Below are positions 25,944 through 32,787 of a stretch of DNA of 35,572 nucleotides, in pieces. Source of the DNA: an uncultured Lachnospiraceae bacterium. GTDB taxonomy: Bacteria; Bacillota; Clostridia; Lachnospirales; Lachnospiraceae. A program made the position numbers and the translations under genes. The notes beneath the pieces are model-generated. The model did no database searches. It was not told the DNA's origin and was given only the letters and a program-made list of their open reading frames with translations. Numbering within the stretch: position 1 is the stretch's first letter; each line of letters opens with the position of its first letter. The stretch is taken from the NCBI GenBank assembly GCA_937885345.1, contig CAKZZH010000126.1:1-35572 (forward strand), in the 5' to 3' direction.

Positions 25944-27016
25944 TAGTCTCCAAATCCTATTCCGAGAAGTTTCGCATCACGTATCGTCGTACAATCGGGA
26001 TCGACTGTCTTAAGCTTGCCGGCGATGTCTTTAAGAGGAACTTCAGTAATCTCATTATTAACCATTGCAACCATGTAACCGAATTTTTTATCCATAATAA
26101 GTCTGGCTGCCTGAGCGCCGAACATTGTGGAAATAACTCTGTCATAAGGGCATGGGCTTCCGCCTCGCTGCATATGGCCGGGAACCGTAATTCTGACCTC
26201 CTGTCCGGTAGCTTTGGTAATCTCCTCACCAAGTTTGTAAGAAACCGAAGGATAAGGGCTCTCAGCTAATTTCTTCTTAAGCTCCTTCTTGGAAAGTGCT
26301 GCATCCTCCTTGGAAATCGCGCCCTCCGCCACCGCGAGGATGGAAAAATTCTTGCCCTTCTTGGTTCTCTCATTAAGAGTCTTAATAACCTTCTTGATAT
26401 CGTACGGGATCTCGGGAATAAGGATAACATCCGCACCTGCGGCAATTCCGGCATGGAGCGTGATCCATCCGACCTTATGCCCCATTACTTCAACGATAAA
26501 CACGCGTCCGTGTGAAGAAGCCGTTGTATGTATGCAATCAATCGCATTGGTGGCAATATCCACCGCGCTCTGAAAACCAAAAGTAATATCGGTTCCCCAC
26601 AGATCGTTATCGATCGTCTTGGGAAGGGACACGATATTCAACCCCTCTCGGCTAAGAAGGTTCGCTGTCTTCTGGGTACCGTTACCTCCGAGAATTACAA
26701 GACAGTCAAGCTTCAGCTTCGCGTATGTCTCCTTCATAGCCTTAACTTTATCAAGACCGTTCTCATCAGGCACCGTCATAAGCTTGAAAGGCTGCCTCGA
26801 ACTTCCGAGAATGGTTCCGCCCTCCGTCAGAATACCGGAGAAATCCCCCGGATTCATTTCTTTGTAATTGTTGTATATAAGACCCTTATAGCCTTCAAGA
26901 AAACCATAAATCTTAACATCCTTGACCGATCCGTACAAAGACTTTGCCACACCTCTCATTGCCGCATTAAGGCTCTGGCAATCGCCTCCGCTTGTAAGCA
27001 TTCCGACTCTAAGCAT
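25943..27016 (-). CDS. pfkA: 6-phosphofructokinase, G104/K124 type
   Basis: Glycolytic enzyme phosphorylating fructose-6-phosphate; about 357 aa. It starts MLRVGMLTSGGDCQSLNAAMRG. At the donor-specificity positions it reads GGNGTQ (Gly where pyrophosphate enzymes have Asp, so ATP is expected) and PKTIDNDLWG (Lys where classical ATP enzymes have Gly). The latter also carries the catalytic Asp. MGHKVGWITLHAGI and VPGHMQRGGSP fit the sugar-phosphate site. The combination is known from the long 'GK' class of PFKs, including the trypanosome ATP enzyme. The Asp of GGDG is replaced by Asn. The start at 27016 has GGAGG seven bases upstream; 13 more codons are open upstream. It overlaps dnaX, an unusual partner for a glycolytic gene. 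Confidence 0.92.
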   Translation of the reverse strand: MLRVGMLTSGGDCQSLNAAMRGVAKSLYGSVKDVKIYGFLEGYKGLIYNNYKEMNPGDFSGILTEGGTILGSSRQPFKLMTVPDENGLDKVKAMKETYAKLKLDCLVILGGNGTQKTANLLSREGLNIVSLPKTIDNDLWGTDITFGFQSAVDIATNAIDCIHTTASSHGRVFIVEVMGHKVGWITLHAGIAAGADVILIPEIPYDIKKVIKTLNERTKKGKNFSILAVAEGAISKEDAALSKKELKKKLAESPYPSVSYKLGEEITKATGQEVRITVPGHMQRGGSPCPYDRVISTMFGAQAARLIMDKKFGYMVAMVNNEITEVPLKDIAGKLKTVDPDCTTIRDAKLLGIGFGD

Positions 27017-27034
27017 CCTTCTACCTCCTACATC

Positions 27035-27049
27035 GCCGGATGATCCGGC
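27035..27049 (-). other. Short palindrome in the pfkA leader
   Basis: GCCGGA and TCCGGC arms with a 3-base centre, a few bases upstream of the pfkA ribosome-binding site. It could be an operator or a small hairpin. Confidence 0.4.
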
Positions 27050-27062
27050 CGTCATATTTTAT

Positions 27063-27091
27063 AATATATAACAAAAAAGCGCCTGTATCAA
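27063..27091 (-). promoter_or_regulatory. Putative promoter of the pfkA-dnaX-recR-jet operon
   Basis: Minus strand: TTGATA (27091-27086), 17-base spacer, TATATT (27068-27063), beginning right after the U-run that ends the SRP RNA. The pfkA start is about 47 bases downstream of the -10 box. Confidence 0.55.
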
Positions 27092-27095
27092 AAAA

Positions 27096-27209
27096 GCCCA
27101 GGCACCCTCACGGCACATAAGAGATTCCACTTAATGCTGCTTCGTTCCCGACCTGACATGGTTCGTAGAGACTTATTGCGTGAGACCCGGGCAGCCATCC
27201 GAAGACGAC
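27096..27209 (-). ncRNA. ffs: Signal recognition particle RNA (small bacterial type)
   Basis: RNA scaffold of the SRP, binding Ffh for co-translational membrane targeting. The minus strand carries the conserved apical domain ATGTCAGG-TCGGGAACGAAGCAGCATTAAG. The usual C-GGAA-G loop closing pair is swapped to G-GGAA-C, a compensated change. The outer stem pairs GCCCGGGTCTCAC with GTGAGGGTGCCTGGGC, and a TTTTTTG run follows at once, ending the transcript. The 5' end is inferred from the promoter. The neighbouring dnaX operon matches the Bacillus subtilis order, where the SRP RNA gene also precedes dnaX. Confidence 0.95.
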
Positions 27210-27216
27210 CGTTTAC

Positions 27217-27246
27217 ATTATAGCCCAAAAGCGAGAGTTTCGTCAA
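27217..27246 (-). promoter_or_regulatory. Strong promoter of ffs
   Basis: Minus strand: TTGACG (27246-27241), 18-base spacer, TATAAT (27222-27217), placed so that transcription starts a few bases before the SRP RNA outer stem. Confidence 0.88.
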
Positions 27247-27287
27247 CAAGTCTGAGCGTCTCTGTGAAAGATATTTATGTGTCGAAA

Positions 27288-27332
27288 TATATGGCGTTTG
27301 GATAAAATAAGGCCAAAATAAGGCCCCATATA
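27288..27332. repeat. Site-like repeat array between ffs and the recombinase remnant
   Basis: Two perfect adjacent copies of AAAATAAGGCC (27304-27314, 27315-27325) are bracketed by the inverted pair TATATGG (27288-27294) and CCATATA (27326-27332). The surrounding 27247-27416 has no gene that I can see. The layout resembles a protein-binding or recombination site but its role is unproven. Confidence 0.6.
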
Positions 27333-27416
27333 CCGTATTTGGACATCCACGTGCCTAAAAGTTACTTTTGGATAGGACAATAGTAATATCACCTTGAAAA
27401 ATGAAAGGAGGCTCAT

Positions 27417-27572
27417 ATGAGTAAACACCAGTACACAGCCCTGTATGAACGCCTCTCAAGGGATGATGAATTGCAGGGCGAAAGCAACAGTACCACAAAT
27501 CAGAAGCATCTCTTGGAAGAATATGCCAAGAAAAACGGCTTCGACACTTTCCGTCATTTTACAGATATGTAA
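27417..27572 (+). pseudogene. Serine recombinase N-terminal fragment
   Basis: A 51-codon frame with GGAGG five bases before the ATG. It reads YTALYERLSRDDELQGESNS then TTNQKHLLEEYAKKNGF and HFTD, the start of a Tn4451/TndX-type large serine recombinase with the catalytic Ser in ERLSRDD. Homology stops at HFTD, where DDG-type sequence should follow; instead ATG TAA comes at once. From 27573 to 27769 I see no continuing recombinase sequence in any frame. The remaining resolvase domain is gone, so this is a remnant cut by a rearrangement near 27566, not an active enzyme. Confidence 0.85.
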
Positions 27573-27769
27573 ACAGGAACTTTAATACGAGTTGAATTTA
27601 GCTACATTTTGATTTTACCTACACTTTCTACTTGGTTCAATGAACCAGCCTACGCAAGAATGAACCAACTTGAAGATGATACTTTTTTCTGAATTCCCCC
27701 GATAAATCCTTGACTTTTCTGCCCTTCAGAGTGATGTATTCATACTACAACTTTTTGGAGGGATGCAAT

Positions 27770-28414
27770 TTGGTAAAGATGAGCAATGAAGTGGATTACC
27801 GCCTTACAAAAATCCTATTTGCGGATATGTGTAGAAAGGGCGTAATCCAAAAAAAGAAAGACCAGGAAAACGTGCGTTTCACAATGCTCGACCGATATCT
27901 TCCGCCGTTCGGATTCTTGGATCTGGACGAGCCTCTGCAATTGAGCGATAGTGGCTTTACAGAGCTGATGGCTTCTAAATTGATTTGCGGAAAATGCGGT
28001 CGCGGCTTTGGACGCAGACCCTGGCACTCCACAACCTACAACGATATGGTTTACGAGTGTCGGAGCAAGTATGTTAAAAAAGGCTTTTGCGGCAACTCCC
28101 ACATATATGAAGAGACACTGCTGGATATAGCAAAATCCGTAGCGGAGCTACTGATAAAACGCCGGCATATAGTGGAGCAGTTTATTCTCAAAACATATGA
28201 CTCATACGATCCAAAATTACTGACCGAGGTACACAAGTATCTCGGTCATTTAATTTCGGAAGGGCACATAGATCTGCCAGCCGAGCGGGATGAACTGAAT
28301 TACATTATTTCAGAAATGGTGGTCAATGACGGCATCATTGAAATACATCTGACAGACGGTACTTCCGAGGAATGCGAACTTCCAAAATACACACCGAGGA
28401 GGAAAAAGAGATGA
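27770..28414 (+). pseudogene. Fusion remnant: small SHOCT-like N-terminus joined to serine recombinase C-terminus
   Basis: A 214-aa frame. The first 25 or so residues (MSNEVDYRLTKILFADMCRK) resemble the start of the short helical protein that accompanies such recombinases. From about residue 70 the sequence is a recombinase zinc ribbon, ASKLICGKCGRGFGRRPWHS with a second Cys pair, then helices and a beta tail (DGIIEIHLTDGTSEE) comparable to the end of the intact recombinase at 28934-30508. The catalytic domain is absent. A TTG at 27770 has GGAGGG six bases upstream and is the likely start. The stop overlaps the next gene (ATGA), so the 3' organisation of the cassette survives. It is likely non-functional as a recombinase but may still bind DNA. 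Confidence 0.7.
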
Positions 28415-28833
28415 CGGATAAACAGAAAGAGACAATCAAAGCATTGCGTCGTGAGGGTTTTAGCTACGGCAAGGTTTCGGAGAAGACCGGACTCAAATAT
28501 GAGGCTGTTAAATCTTTCTGCCGAAGAAACGGCCTGATAGGGAGAGGAATCAAACAAGTTGAAGATATTAACGGAAGATATGAGTTTTGCCTTAACTGCG
28601 GTACTGCACTCATACAGCAGCGTCATAAAAAGCGGAGGGTATTTTGCTGTGACGATTGCCGCGTAAAGTGGTGGGCTGAACACCCGGAGATGATAAAAAA
28701 GAAAGCCATTTATTCCTTTACCTGCGCTAATTGCGGAAAGCCGTTTACTGCTTACGGAGACAGTGACAGAAAGTATTGCAGCCATGAGTGTTATATCGAA
28801 AAGCGATTTGGAACAGAAGACGTAAGCATATAA
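28411..28833 (+). CDS. HTH and zinc-ribbon protein of a recombinase cassette (copy 1)
   Basis: 140 aa. The N-terminal helix-turn-helix (IKALRREGFSYGKVSEKTGL then EAVKSFCRRNGL) is of the sigma-region-4/transposase type. Two Cys-rich modules follow: CLNCG with VFCCDDCRVKWW, then FTCANCGKPFTAYG with KYCSHECY. About half its residues match the 32260-32679 protein, and the lengths are 140 and 139 aa, so they are paralogues. The start at 28411 has GGAGG about nine bases upstream and overlaps the preceding stop. Such proteins travel with tandem serine recombinases in clostridia; their role (regulator, directionality factor or targeting protein) is unknown to me. A terminator follows at 28847-28892. 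Confidence 0.75.
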   Translation: MTDKQKETIKALRREGFSYGKVSEKTGLKYEAVKSFCRRNGLIGRGIKQVEDINGRYEFCLNCGTALIQQRHKKRRVFCCDDCRVKWWAEHPEMIKKKAIYSFTCANCGKPFTAYGDSDRKYCSHECYIEKRFGTEDVSI

Positions 28834-28846
28834 AGCGGTTGTATCA

Positions 28847-28892
28847 GAAAATGCTCAAATCCGATGTCTCAGGCATGGGTTTGAGCATTTTT
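28847..28892 (+). terminator. Terminator of the plus-strand cassette
   Basis: Arms AAAATGCTCAAA and TTTGAGCATTTTT, extended by CC/GG, around a loop of about 16 bases, ending in a T-run on the plus strand. It lies 14 bases after the HTH/zinc-ribbon stop. The A-rich 5' arm also gives a U-run on the other strand, so it may work in both directions. Confidence 0.75.
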
Positions 28893-28899
28893 AGAAAAG

Positions 28900-28927
28900 A
28901 GCCTCCGAACCTATGTGGTGTCGGAGG
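28900..28927 (-). terminator. Terminator of the minus-strand recombinase operon
   Basis: Perfect 8-bp stem GCCTCCGA/TCGGAGGC with a 12-base loop, followed on the minus strand by TCTTTTCT. It starts seven bases after the stop of the 28934-30508 recombinase. Confidence 0.75.
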
Positions 28928-28933
28928 CATTTC

Positions 28934-30508
28934 TTACATTTTGATTTCCGTGCCGTTCTTAAAAGTGAAGCGGATGTCGTCTTTGGTGTAGACCGTGACA
29001 AAATCGATCATGCTGTACCAAAGTTCATCGGTGAACTCCGTGATGGCATCCTGCTTGGCGAGTTCCGAAAGGAACTGCTCGACCATTTCACGGTGAGCCT
29101 GCTTTTCGGCAATCGACTGTTCCACCTCTTCGAGGCGGGCTTTGGTGCGGTCAAACCTCTTTGCAAGGCTGTCGTAGCGTTTTTGGTAATCTTCCTGATT
29201 CTGCGCCACGCGGGCATTCTCGGCGATGCATTTTTCAATCTGCTCGGCGACCACATTCATCTCAGCCTGCAAGCCTGCCCGCTCCTGTAAAAGAGCGGAG
29301 GTATCGAAAACCGTGTCCTTGATGATTTCAAAGTCTGCGATCAGGTCATCCTTTTCGGTGAGGAGAATGTTCATCGCTTTGATGAAAAGTTCTTTGATTT
29401 CGGTCTCCGTGACATTAGGCGTTCCGCATTTGCAGTCCCCATCGAATTTGTGGTTGCATTGCCAGATGACCTTTCTGTACTTGTCGTTGGAGTGCCACAC
29501 CTTCGAGCCGTACCAGCTGCCGCATTCGCCGCACTTGATCTTGCTGGAGAAAGGGCTGATGCAGCTGTTGCGGTTCTGACCGGGATGCCTTACCGCCATG
29601 AGCTTCTGGACCCGGTCGAAAACCGCAGGCTCGATGATGGCGGGATGGTTGTTCTCCACATAGTATTGCGGCACCTGTCCGTCATTCTTGATTTTCTTCT
29701 TGGTCAGGAAATCCTCGGTGTAGACCTTTTGGAGAAGGGCATCGCCTTTGTACTTTTCGTTTGTGAGGATGCTTTTGACCGTGGATGCCGACCAGATCTT
29801 CTTGCCACCGGGCGTCGGTATGCCCTCGGAGGTCAGCACCTTCGCAACCGCATACGGTGAGCGTCCCTGCAGGAAAAGCCCGTAAATCCTGCGTATGATT
29901 TTTGCTTCATCTTCGTTCAGAACAAGGTTGCCGTCCTCGCCGCGGTCGTAGCCGAGGAACCGTCCGAAAGGAACCGTGACCTTGCCGTCCTGGAATCTTT
30001 TTCTCTGTCCCCACGTGCAGTTCTCCGAAATGGATCGGCTTTCTTCCTGCGCAAGGCTCGACATGATGGTGAGGAGCAGTTCGCCCTTGCCATCGAAAGT
30101 CCAGATGTTCTCTTTTTCAAAATAACATTCAGTTCCGTTTTCCTTTAGCTTGCGGATGGTCGTAAGGCTGTCCACGGTGTTTCTTGCAAATCGGCTGACC
30201 GACTTTGTAATGATGAGGTCGATCTTGCCCGCCAGCGCATCAGCCACCATGCTGTTGAATCCGTCACGCTTTTTTGTGTTGCAGCCGGTTATGCCTTCAT
30301 CCGCATACACGGAAACGAACTCCCAATCGTCCCTGCCTTTGATGTAGGCGGTGTAGTAGTCCACCTGCGCCTCGTAGCTGCTTTGCTGTTCCTCATGGTC
30401 TGTGCTGACACGGGCGTAGGCTGCGACCTTTCGTTTTTTCTGACTGGAAAGCGGCGCAGCCGTGTATTTGCTTTTTGTGGCGGGAATGGTTATCACACTC
30501 TTTGCCAT
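28934..30508 (-). CDS. Large serine recombinase (second of tandem pair)
   Basis: Site-specific recombinase of 524 aa that would integrate or excise the element. The resolvase domain shows VAAYARVSTDHEEQQ with catalytic Ser, YADEGITGCNTKKR, and KSVSRFARNTVDSL. The recombinase domain includes NEDEAKIIRRIYGLF and GIPTPGGKKIWSASTVKSIL. A zinc ribbon follows (KCGECGSWYGSKVWHS, then CNHKFDGDCKC), then a long coiled coil (about 395-490) and a beta tail IRFTFKNGTEIKM. All family hallmarks are intact. GGAGG lies eight bases before the ATG, and it overlaps the upstream recombinase by 16 bases, so the two are co-expressed and may act together. A terminator follows. Confidence 0.94.
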   Translation of the reverse strand: MAKSVITIPATKSKYTAAPLSSQKKRKVAAYARVSTDHEEQQSSYEAQVDYYTAYIKGRDDWEFVSVYADEGITGCNTKKRDGFNSMVADALAGKIDLIITKSVSRFARNTVDSLTTIRKLKENGTECYFEKENIWTFDGKGELLLTIMSSLAQEESRSISENCTWGQRKRFQDGKVTVPFGRFLGYDRGEDGNLVLNEDEAKIIRRIYGLFLQGRSPYAVAKVLTSEGIPTPGGKKIWSASTVKSILTNEKYKGDALLQKVYTEDFLTKKKIKNDGQVPQYYVENNHPAIIEPAVFDRVQKLMAVRHPGQNRNSCISPFSSKIKCGECGSWYGSKVWHSNDKYRKVIWQCNHKFDGDCKCGTPNVTETEIKELFIKAMNILLTEKDDLIADFEIIKDTVFDTSALLQERAGLQAEMNVVAEQIEKCIAENARVAQNQEDYQKRYDSLAKRFDRTKARLEEVEQSIAEKQAHREMVEQFLSELAKQDAITEFTDELWYSMIDFVTVYTKDDIRFTFKNGTEIKM

Positions 30509-32046
30509 TTCTCCGTCCTCCCTTCGTAAAAGTGGTATTCGAGGCTGCCGTCCTGGGTAACGGTGATGCCTTCAATCTGCTCGGTGAAAGTCTGCTCGTC
30601 AAACTCGTCCAGTCCGAGGATGTGAGCGGAAATCTGCCGCAACTGAAAATCTGTGTAGTTAGGGCTGTCGCAGAAAGAGCCTTTTTTCTTTTTACCCATG
30701 CAGTACCAGTACACCCATCTGTTTGCGGAGTTCACTCTGTGGTAGGTGTTGCCGCACTTCGCACATCGGATTTTGCCTTGGAACACATCCGTAAGCGTTG
30801 CCGTGTGCCTTGGCTCGTTGAGATGCAGGTTTTTCCATCGCCGTGTTTCGCTGCCAATGAGATGGAACTCCAGGTCGCCGTTCTTCAAAACAATGATGTC
30901 CTTGACCCGGCTCTCGAAAATCTCCTCATCGAAAGAATCGGTCTCAAGGACATCGGCGCAGATGTTTTTCAGTTCCTCTTCGCTGAAGTTTACGCTGGAG
31001 CAGGTCATACCGACTTCCTTTTTGCTCCGGCAAATCCAATGCACATAGGTCTTGCCTCTGACTTTTCCTTTCTTGCGGGTGTACTGCGCTCCGCAGATTC
31101 CGCAGCGGATTCTTTTTGTAAAACAGTAGGTGGGATTGAGGAGCGAAGTCCTCCGATCCATCTCTGCCCTGACCTTGGCATAAGTCTCACGGTCGATGAT
31201 GGCTTCGTGGCAGTCTGCCAGGTAATACTGCGGAAGTTCCCCGCGGTTCTTGACCTTGTTCTTTTTGATTGGATCAGCCATGTAGCTTTTCTGGCGGCGA
31301 AGGTCACCGGCGTAAATCTCGTTCTTGATGAGGAGCGCAAGTGATGCCTCCTGGAACAGACAGCCGTTGACCGTTCTGTATCCTGCGCCGTTTAAGTCAT
31401 CGCAAATTGCCTGGAGCGACTTGCCCTCGATGTAAAGGTCGAACATCCGTCTGACGATCACAGCCTCCTCCGGGATGATAATGTACTGCTTTTTGTCATC
31501 ATCGTATCGGTAGCCGAGGATGTGCTTGTTTGCCGCACCAATCTCGCCCGACTGGAACCGCTTGCGGATTCCCCATTTGCAGTTTTCTGAAATGCTCATG
31601 CTTTCTTCCTGTGCGAAGGAAGCGAGGAGCGAAAGCATCAGTTCGCCGTCCTCCGAGAACGAGTTGATGTTCTCTTTCTCGAACCGTACCACTACGCCGA
31701 TGGATTTAAGGTGGCGGACGGTTTCAAGCAGGTCTACCGTGTTCCTTGCGAAACGGCTGATGGACTTGGTGAGTATGATGTCAATCTTCCCGGCTTCACA
31801 GTCGGAGAGCATCCTTTGAAATTCATCCCTCATGGATGTGAGGGTACCCGTTATCCCGCGGTCGGCGTACACGCCTGCGTAGTCCCATTCGGGGTTCTTC
31901 TGTATCAGTGCGCTGTAGTAGCTGACCTGTTCGGAAACGGAGTGCATGAGTCTTTCGGTGTCCTTTGAGACTCGTGCATACGCAGCGACTTTTTTCCTTG
32001 CCGGAAGGACCGGCGTCCTGCGCTCTAACTTGGTGATTTTCCGCAT
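30493..32046 (-). CDS. Large serine recombinase (first of tandem pair), two zinc ribbons
   Basis: 517-aa recombinase. The resolvase domain carries VAAYARVSKDTERL with catalytic Ser, YADRGITGTLTSMRDEF and KSISRFARNTVDLLE. The recombinase domain holds PEEAVIVRRMFDLYIEGKSL. Unlike its neighbour it has two zinc ribbons: RCGICGAQYTRKKG with a distal WICRS and TCSS, and KIRCAKCGNTYHR with YWYCMGKKKKGSFCD. Each is followed by a similar short module ending in a beta strand (DLEFHLIG, SLEYHFYEG), so the C-terminal half looks like an internal duplication, and no long coiled coil is present. AAAGGAG precedes the ATG. It is 44 bases after the SHOCT-like gene and overlaps the second recombinase. Confidence 0.93.
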   Translation of the reverse strand: MRKITKLERRTPVLPARKKVAAYARVSKDTERLMHSVSEQVSYYSALIQKNPEWDYAGVYADRGITGTLTSMRDEFQRMLSDCEAGKIDIILTKSISRFARNTVDLLETVRHLKSIGVVVRFEKENINSFSEDGELMLSLLASFAQEESMSISENCKWGIRKRFQSGEIGAANKHILGYRYDDDKKQYIIIPEEAVIVRRMFDLYIEGKSLQAICDDLNGAGYRTVNGCLFQEASLALLIKNEIYAGDLRRQKSYMADPIKKNKVKNRGELPQYYLADCHEAIIDRETYAKVRAEMDRRTSLLNPTYCFTKRIRCGICGAQYTRKKGKVRGKTYVHWICRSKKEVGMTCSSVNFSEEELKNICADVLETDSFDEEIFESRVKDIIVLKNGDLEFHLIGSETRRWKNLHLNEPRHTATLTDVFQGKIRCAKCGNTYHRVNSANRWVYWYCMGKKKKGSFCDSPNYTDFQLRQISAHILGLDEFDEQTFTEQIEGITVTQDGSLEYHFYEGRTEKWQRV

Positions 32047-32090
32047 GAAATCAACTCCTTTCCGACACTATATATCACTCTAAAAGCCAG

Positions 32091-32267
32091 TTATATCAAG
32101 GGTTTTCCCGATAATAATGTAGACAAAGTTGGCTTGTATTTTTCGAGCAGCATTGTATCAATTTTAGTGAACTCTTCCTCTGAAATGACGCCCTTCTTAA
32201 GCATCACTTTCGCCGTTCCAAGGCACAGAAGGTACATTTTCTCCGCATGGAATTCCGCTTCACTCAT
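32091..32267 (-). CDS. Small SHOCT-like helical protein of the recombinase cassette
   Basis: 58 aa: MSEAEFHAEKMYLLCLGTAK then VMLKKGVISEEEFTKIDTML and LEKYKPTLSTLL. The MLKKGVISEEEFTKID segment is a SHOCT-type short helical hairpin. Such peptides recur next to large serine recombinases in clostridia, and a fused remnant of a similar start lies at 27770. The ATG at 32267 is chosen because GGAGG lies eight bases upstream; a GTG three codons earlier overlaps that site. It overlaps the end of the HTH/zinc-ribbon gene. Function unknown. Confidence 0.8.
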   Translation of the reverse strand: MSEAEFHAEKMYLLCLGTAKVMLKKGVISEEEFTKIDTMLLEKYKPTLSTLLSGKPLI

Positions 32268-32679
32268 CCGCTCCACCTCCGAATCGATCAGAGATATAAC
32301 AGGCGTGGGAGCAATATTTCCTTTTGGAATTGCCGTAGGCGGAGAACGCCTTACCGCAGTGCGGGCAGGTATACTGATACACTGCCTTTTGATTCAGCCG
32401 TTCCGGATGCTCCTTCCACCACTTGATGCGGCATTCTTTTGAGCAGAACACGCGCCGTTTCATTCCGTCCACCTGCACCAGCGGCTTTCCGCACTCGCGG
32501 CAACCATCTGCGGCATCGGTTTTCACGACCGATGTCGGTTTCTTTATCTCCTGCAGACCGTTCCTGCGGCAAAAGGATATGACCGCATCCCTGGAAACAT
32601 CGACCTGCCTTGCGATTTCCGCATAACTCAGACCTTCTCTCCGAAGGTTCCTGATTTGTTCTTTCTGTAATCCATCCAT
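32260..32679 (-). CDS. HTH and zinc-ribbon protein of a recombinase cassette (copy 2)
   Basis: 139 aa; paralogue of the 28411-28833 protein. The helix-turn-helix (IRNLRREGLSYAEIARQVDV, then DAVISFCRRNGL) is followed by two Cys modules: CRECGKPL with VFCSKECRIKWWKEHPE, and YTCPHCGKAFSAYG with KYCSHACY and RFG. AGGAGG lies about eight bases before the ATG. It is the first gene of the minus-strand operon HTH/Zn - SHOCT-like - recombinase - recombinase, a natural position for a regulator. The conserved FCRRNGL, KWW-EHPE and RFG blocks are shared with copy 1. No biochemical role is known to me. Confidence 0.78.
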   Translation of the reverse strand: MDGLQKEQIRNLRREGLSYAEIARQVDVSRDAVISFCRRNGLQEIKKPTSVVKTDAADGCRECGKPLVQVDGMKRRVFCSKECRIKWWKEHPERLNQKAVYQYTCPHCGKAFSAYGNSKRKYCSHACYISDRFGGGADE

Positions 32680-32761
32680 GACTGAGACCTCCTAAGTCAC
32701 AGTCAAAAGATATGCGCCGGATTTTAACCCCATAACAAAAAAGAGCCTGCGAACACTCCAC

Positions 32762-32787
32762 TGATATGCTCCCTTTTAGGTAGACAA
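32762..32787. repeat. IS left terminal inverted repeat
   Basis: 26 bp, starting TGATATGCTCCC and ending GTAGACAA; pairs with 34452-34477. Confidence 0.85.

Noticed and set aside
30475..31344. Plus-strand open frame of 289 codons
   Set aside because: Antisense to the two recombinase genes, which have all catalytic motifs; codon periodicity explains the open frame.
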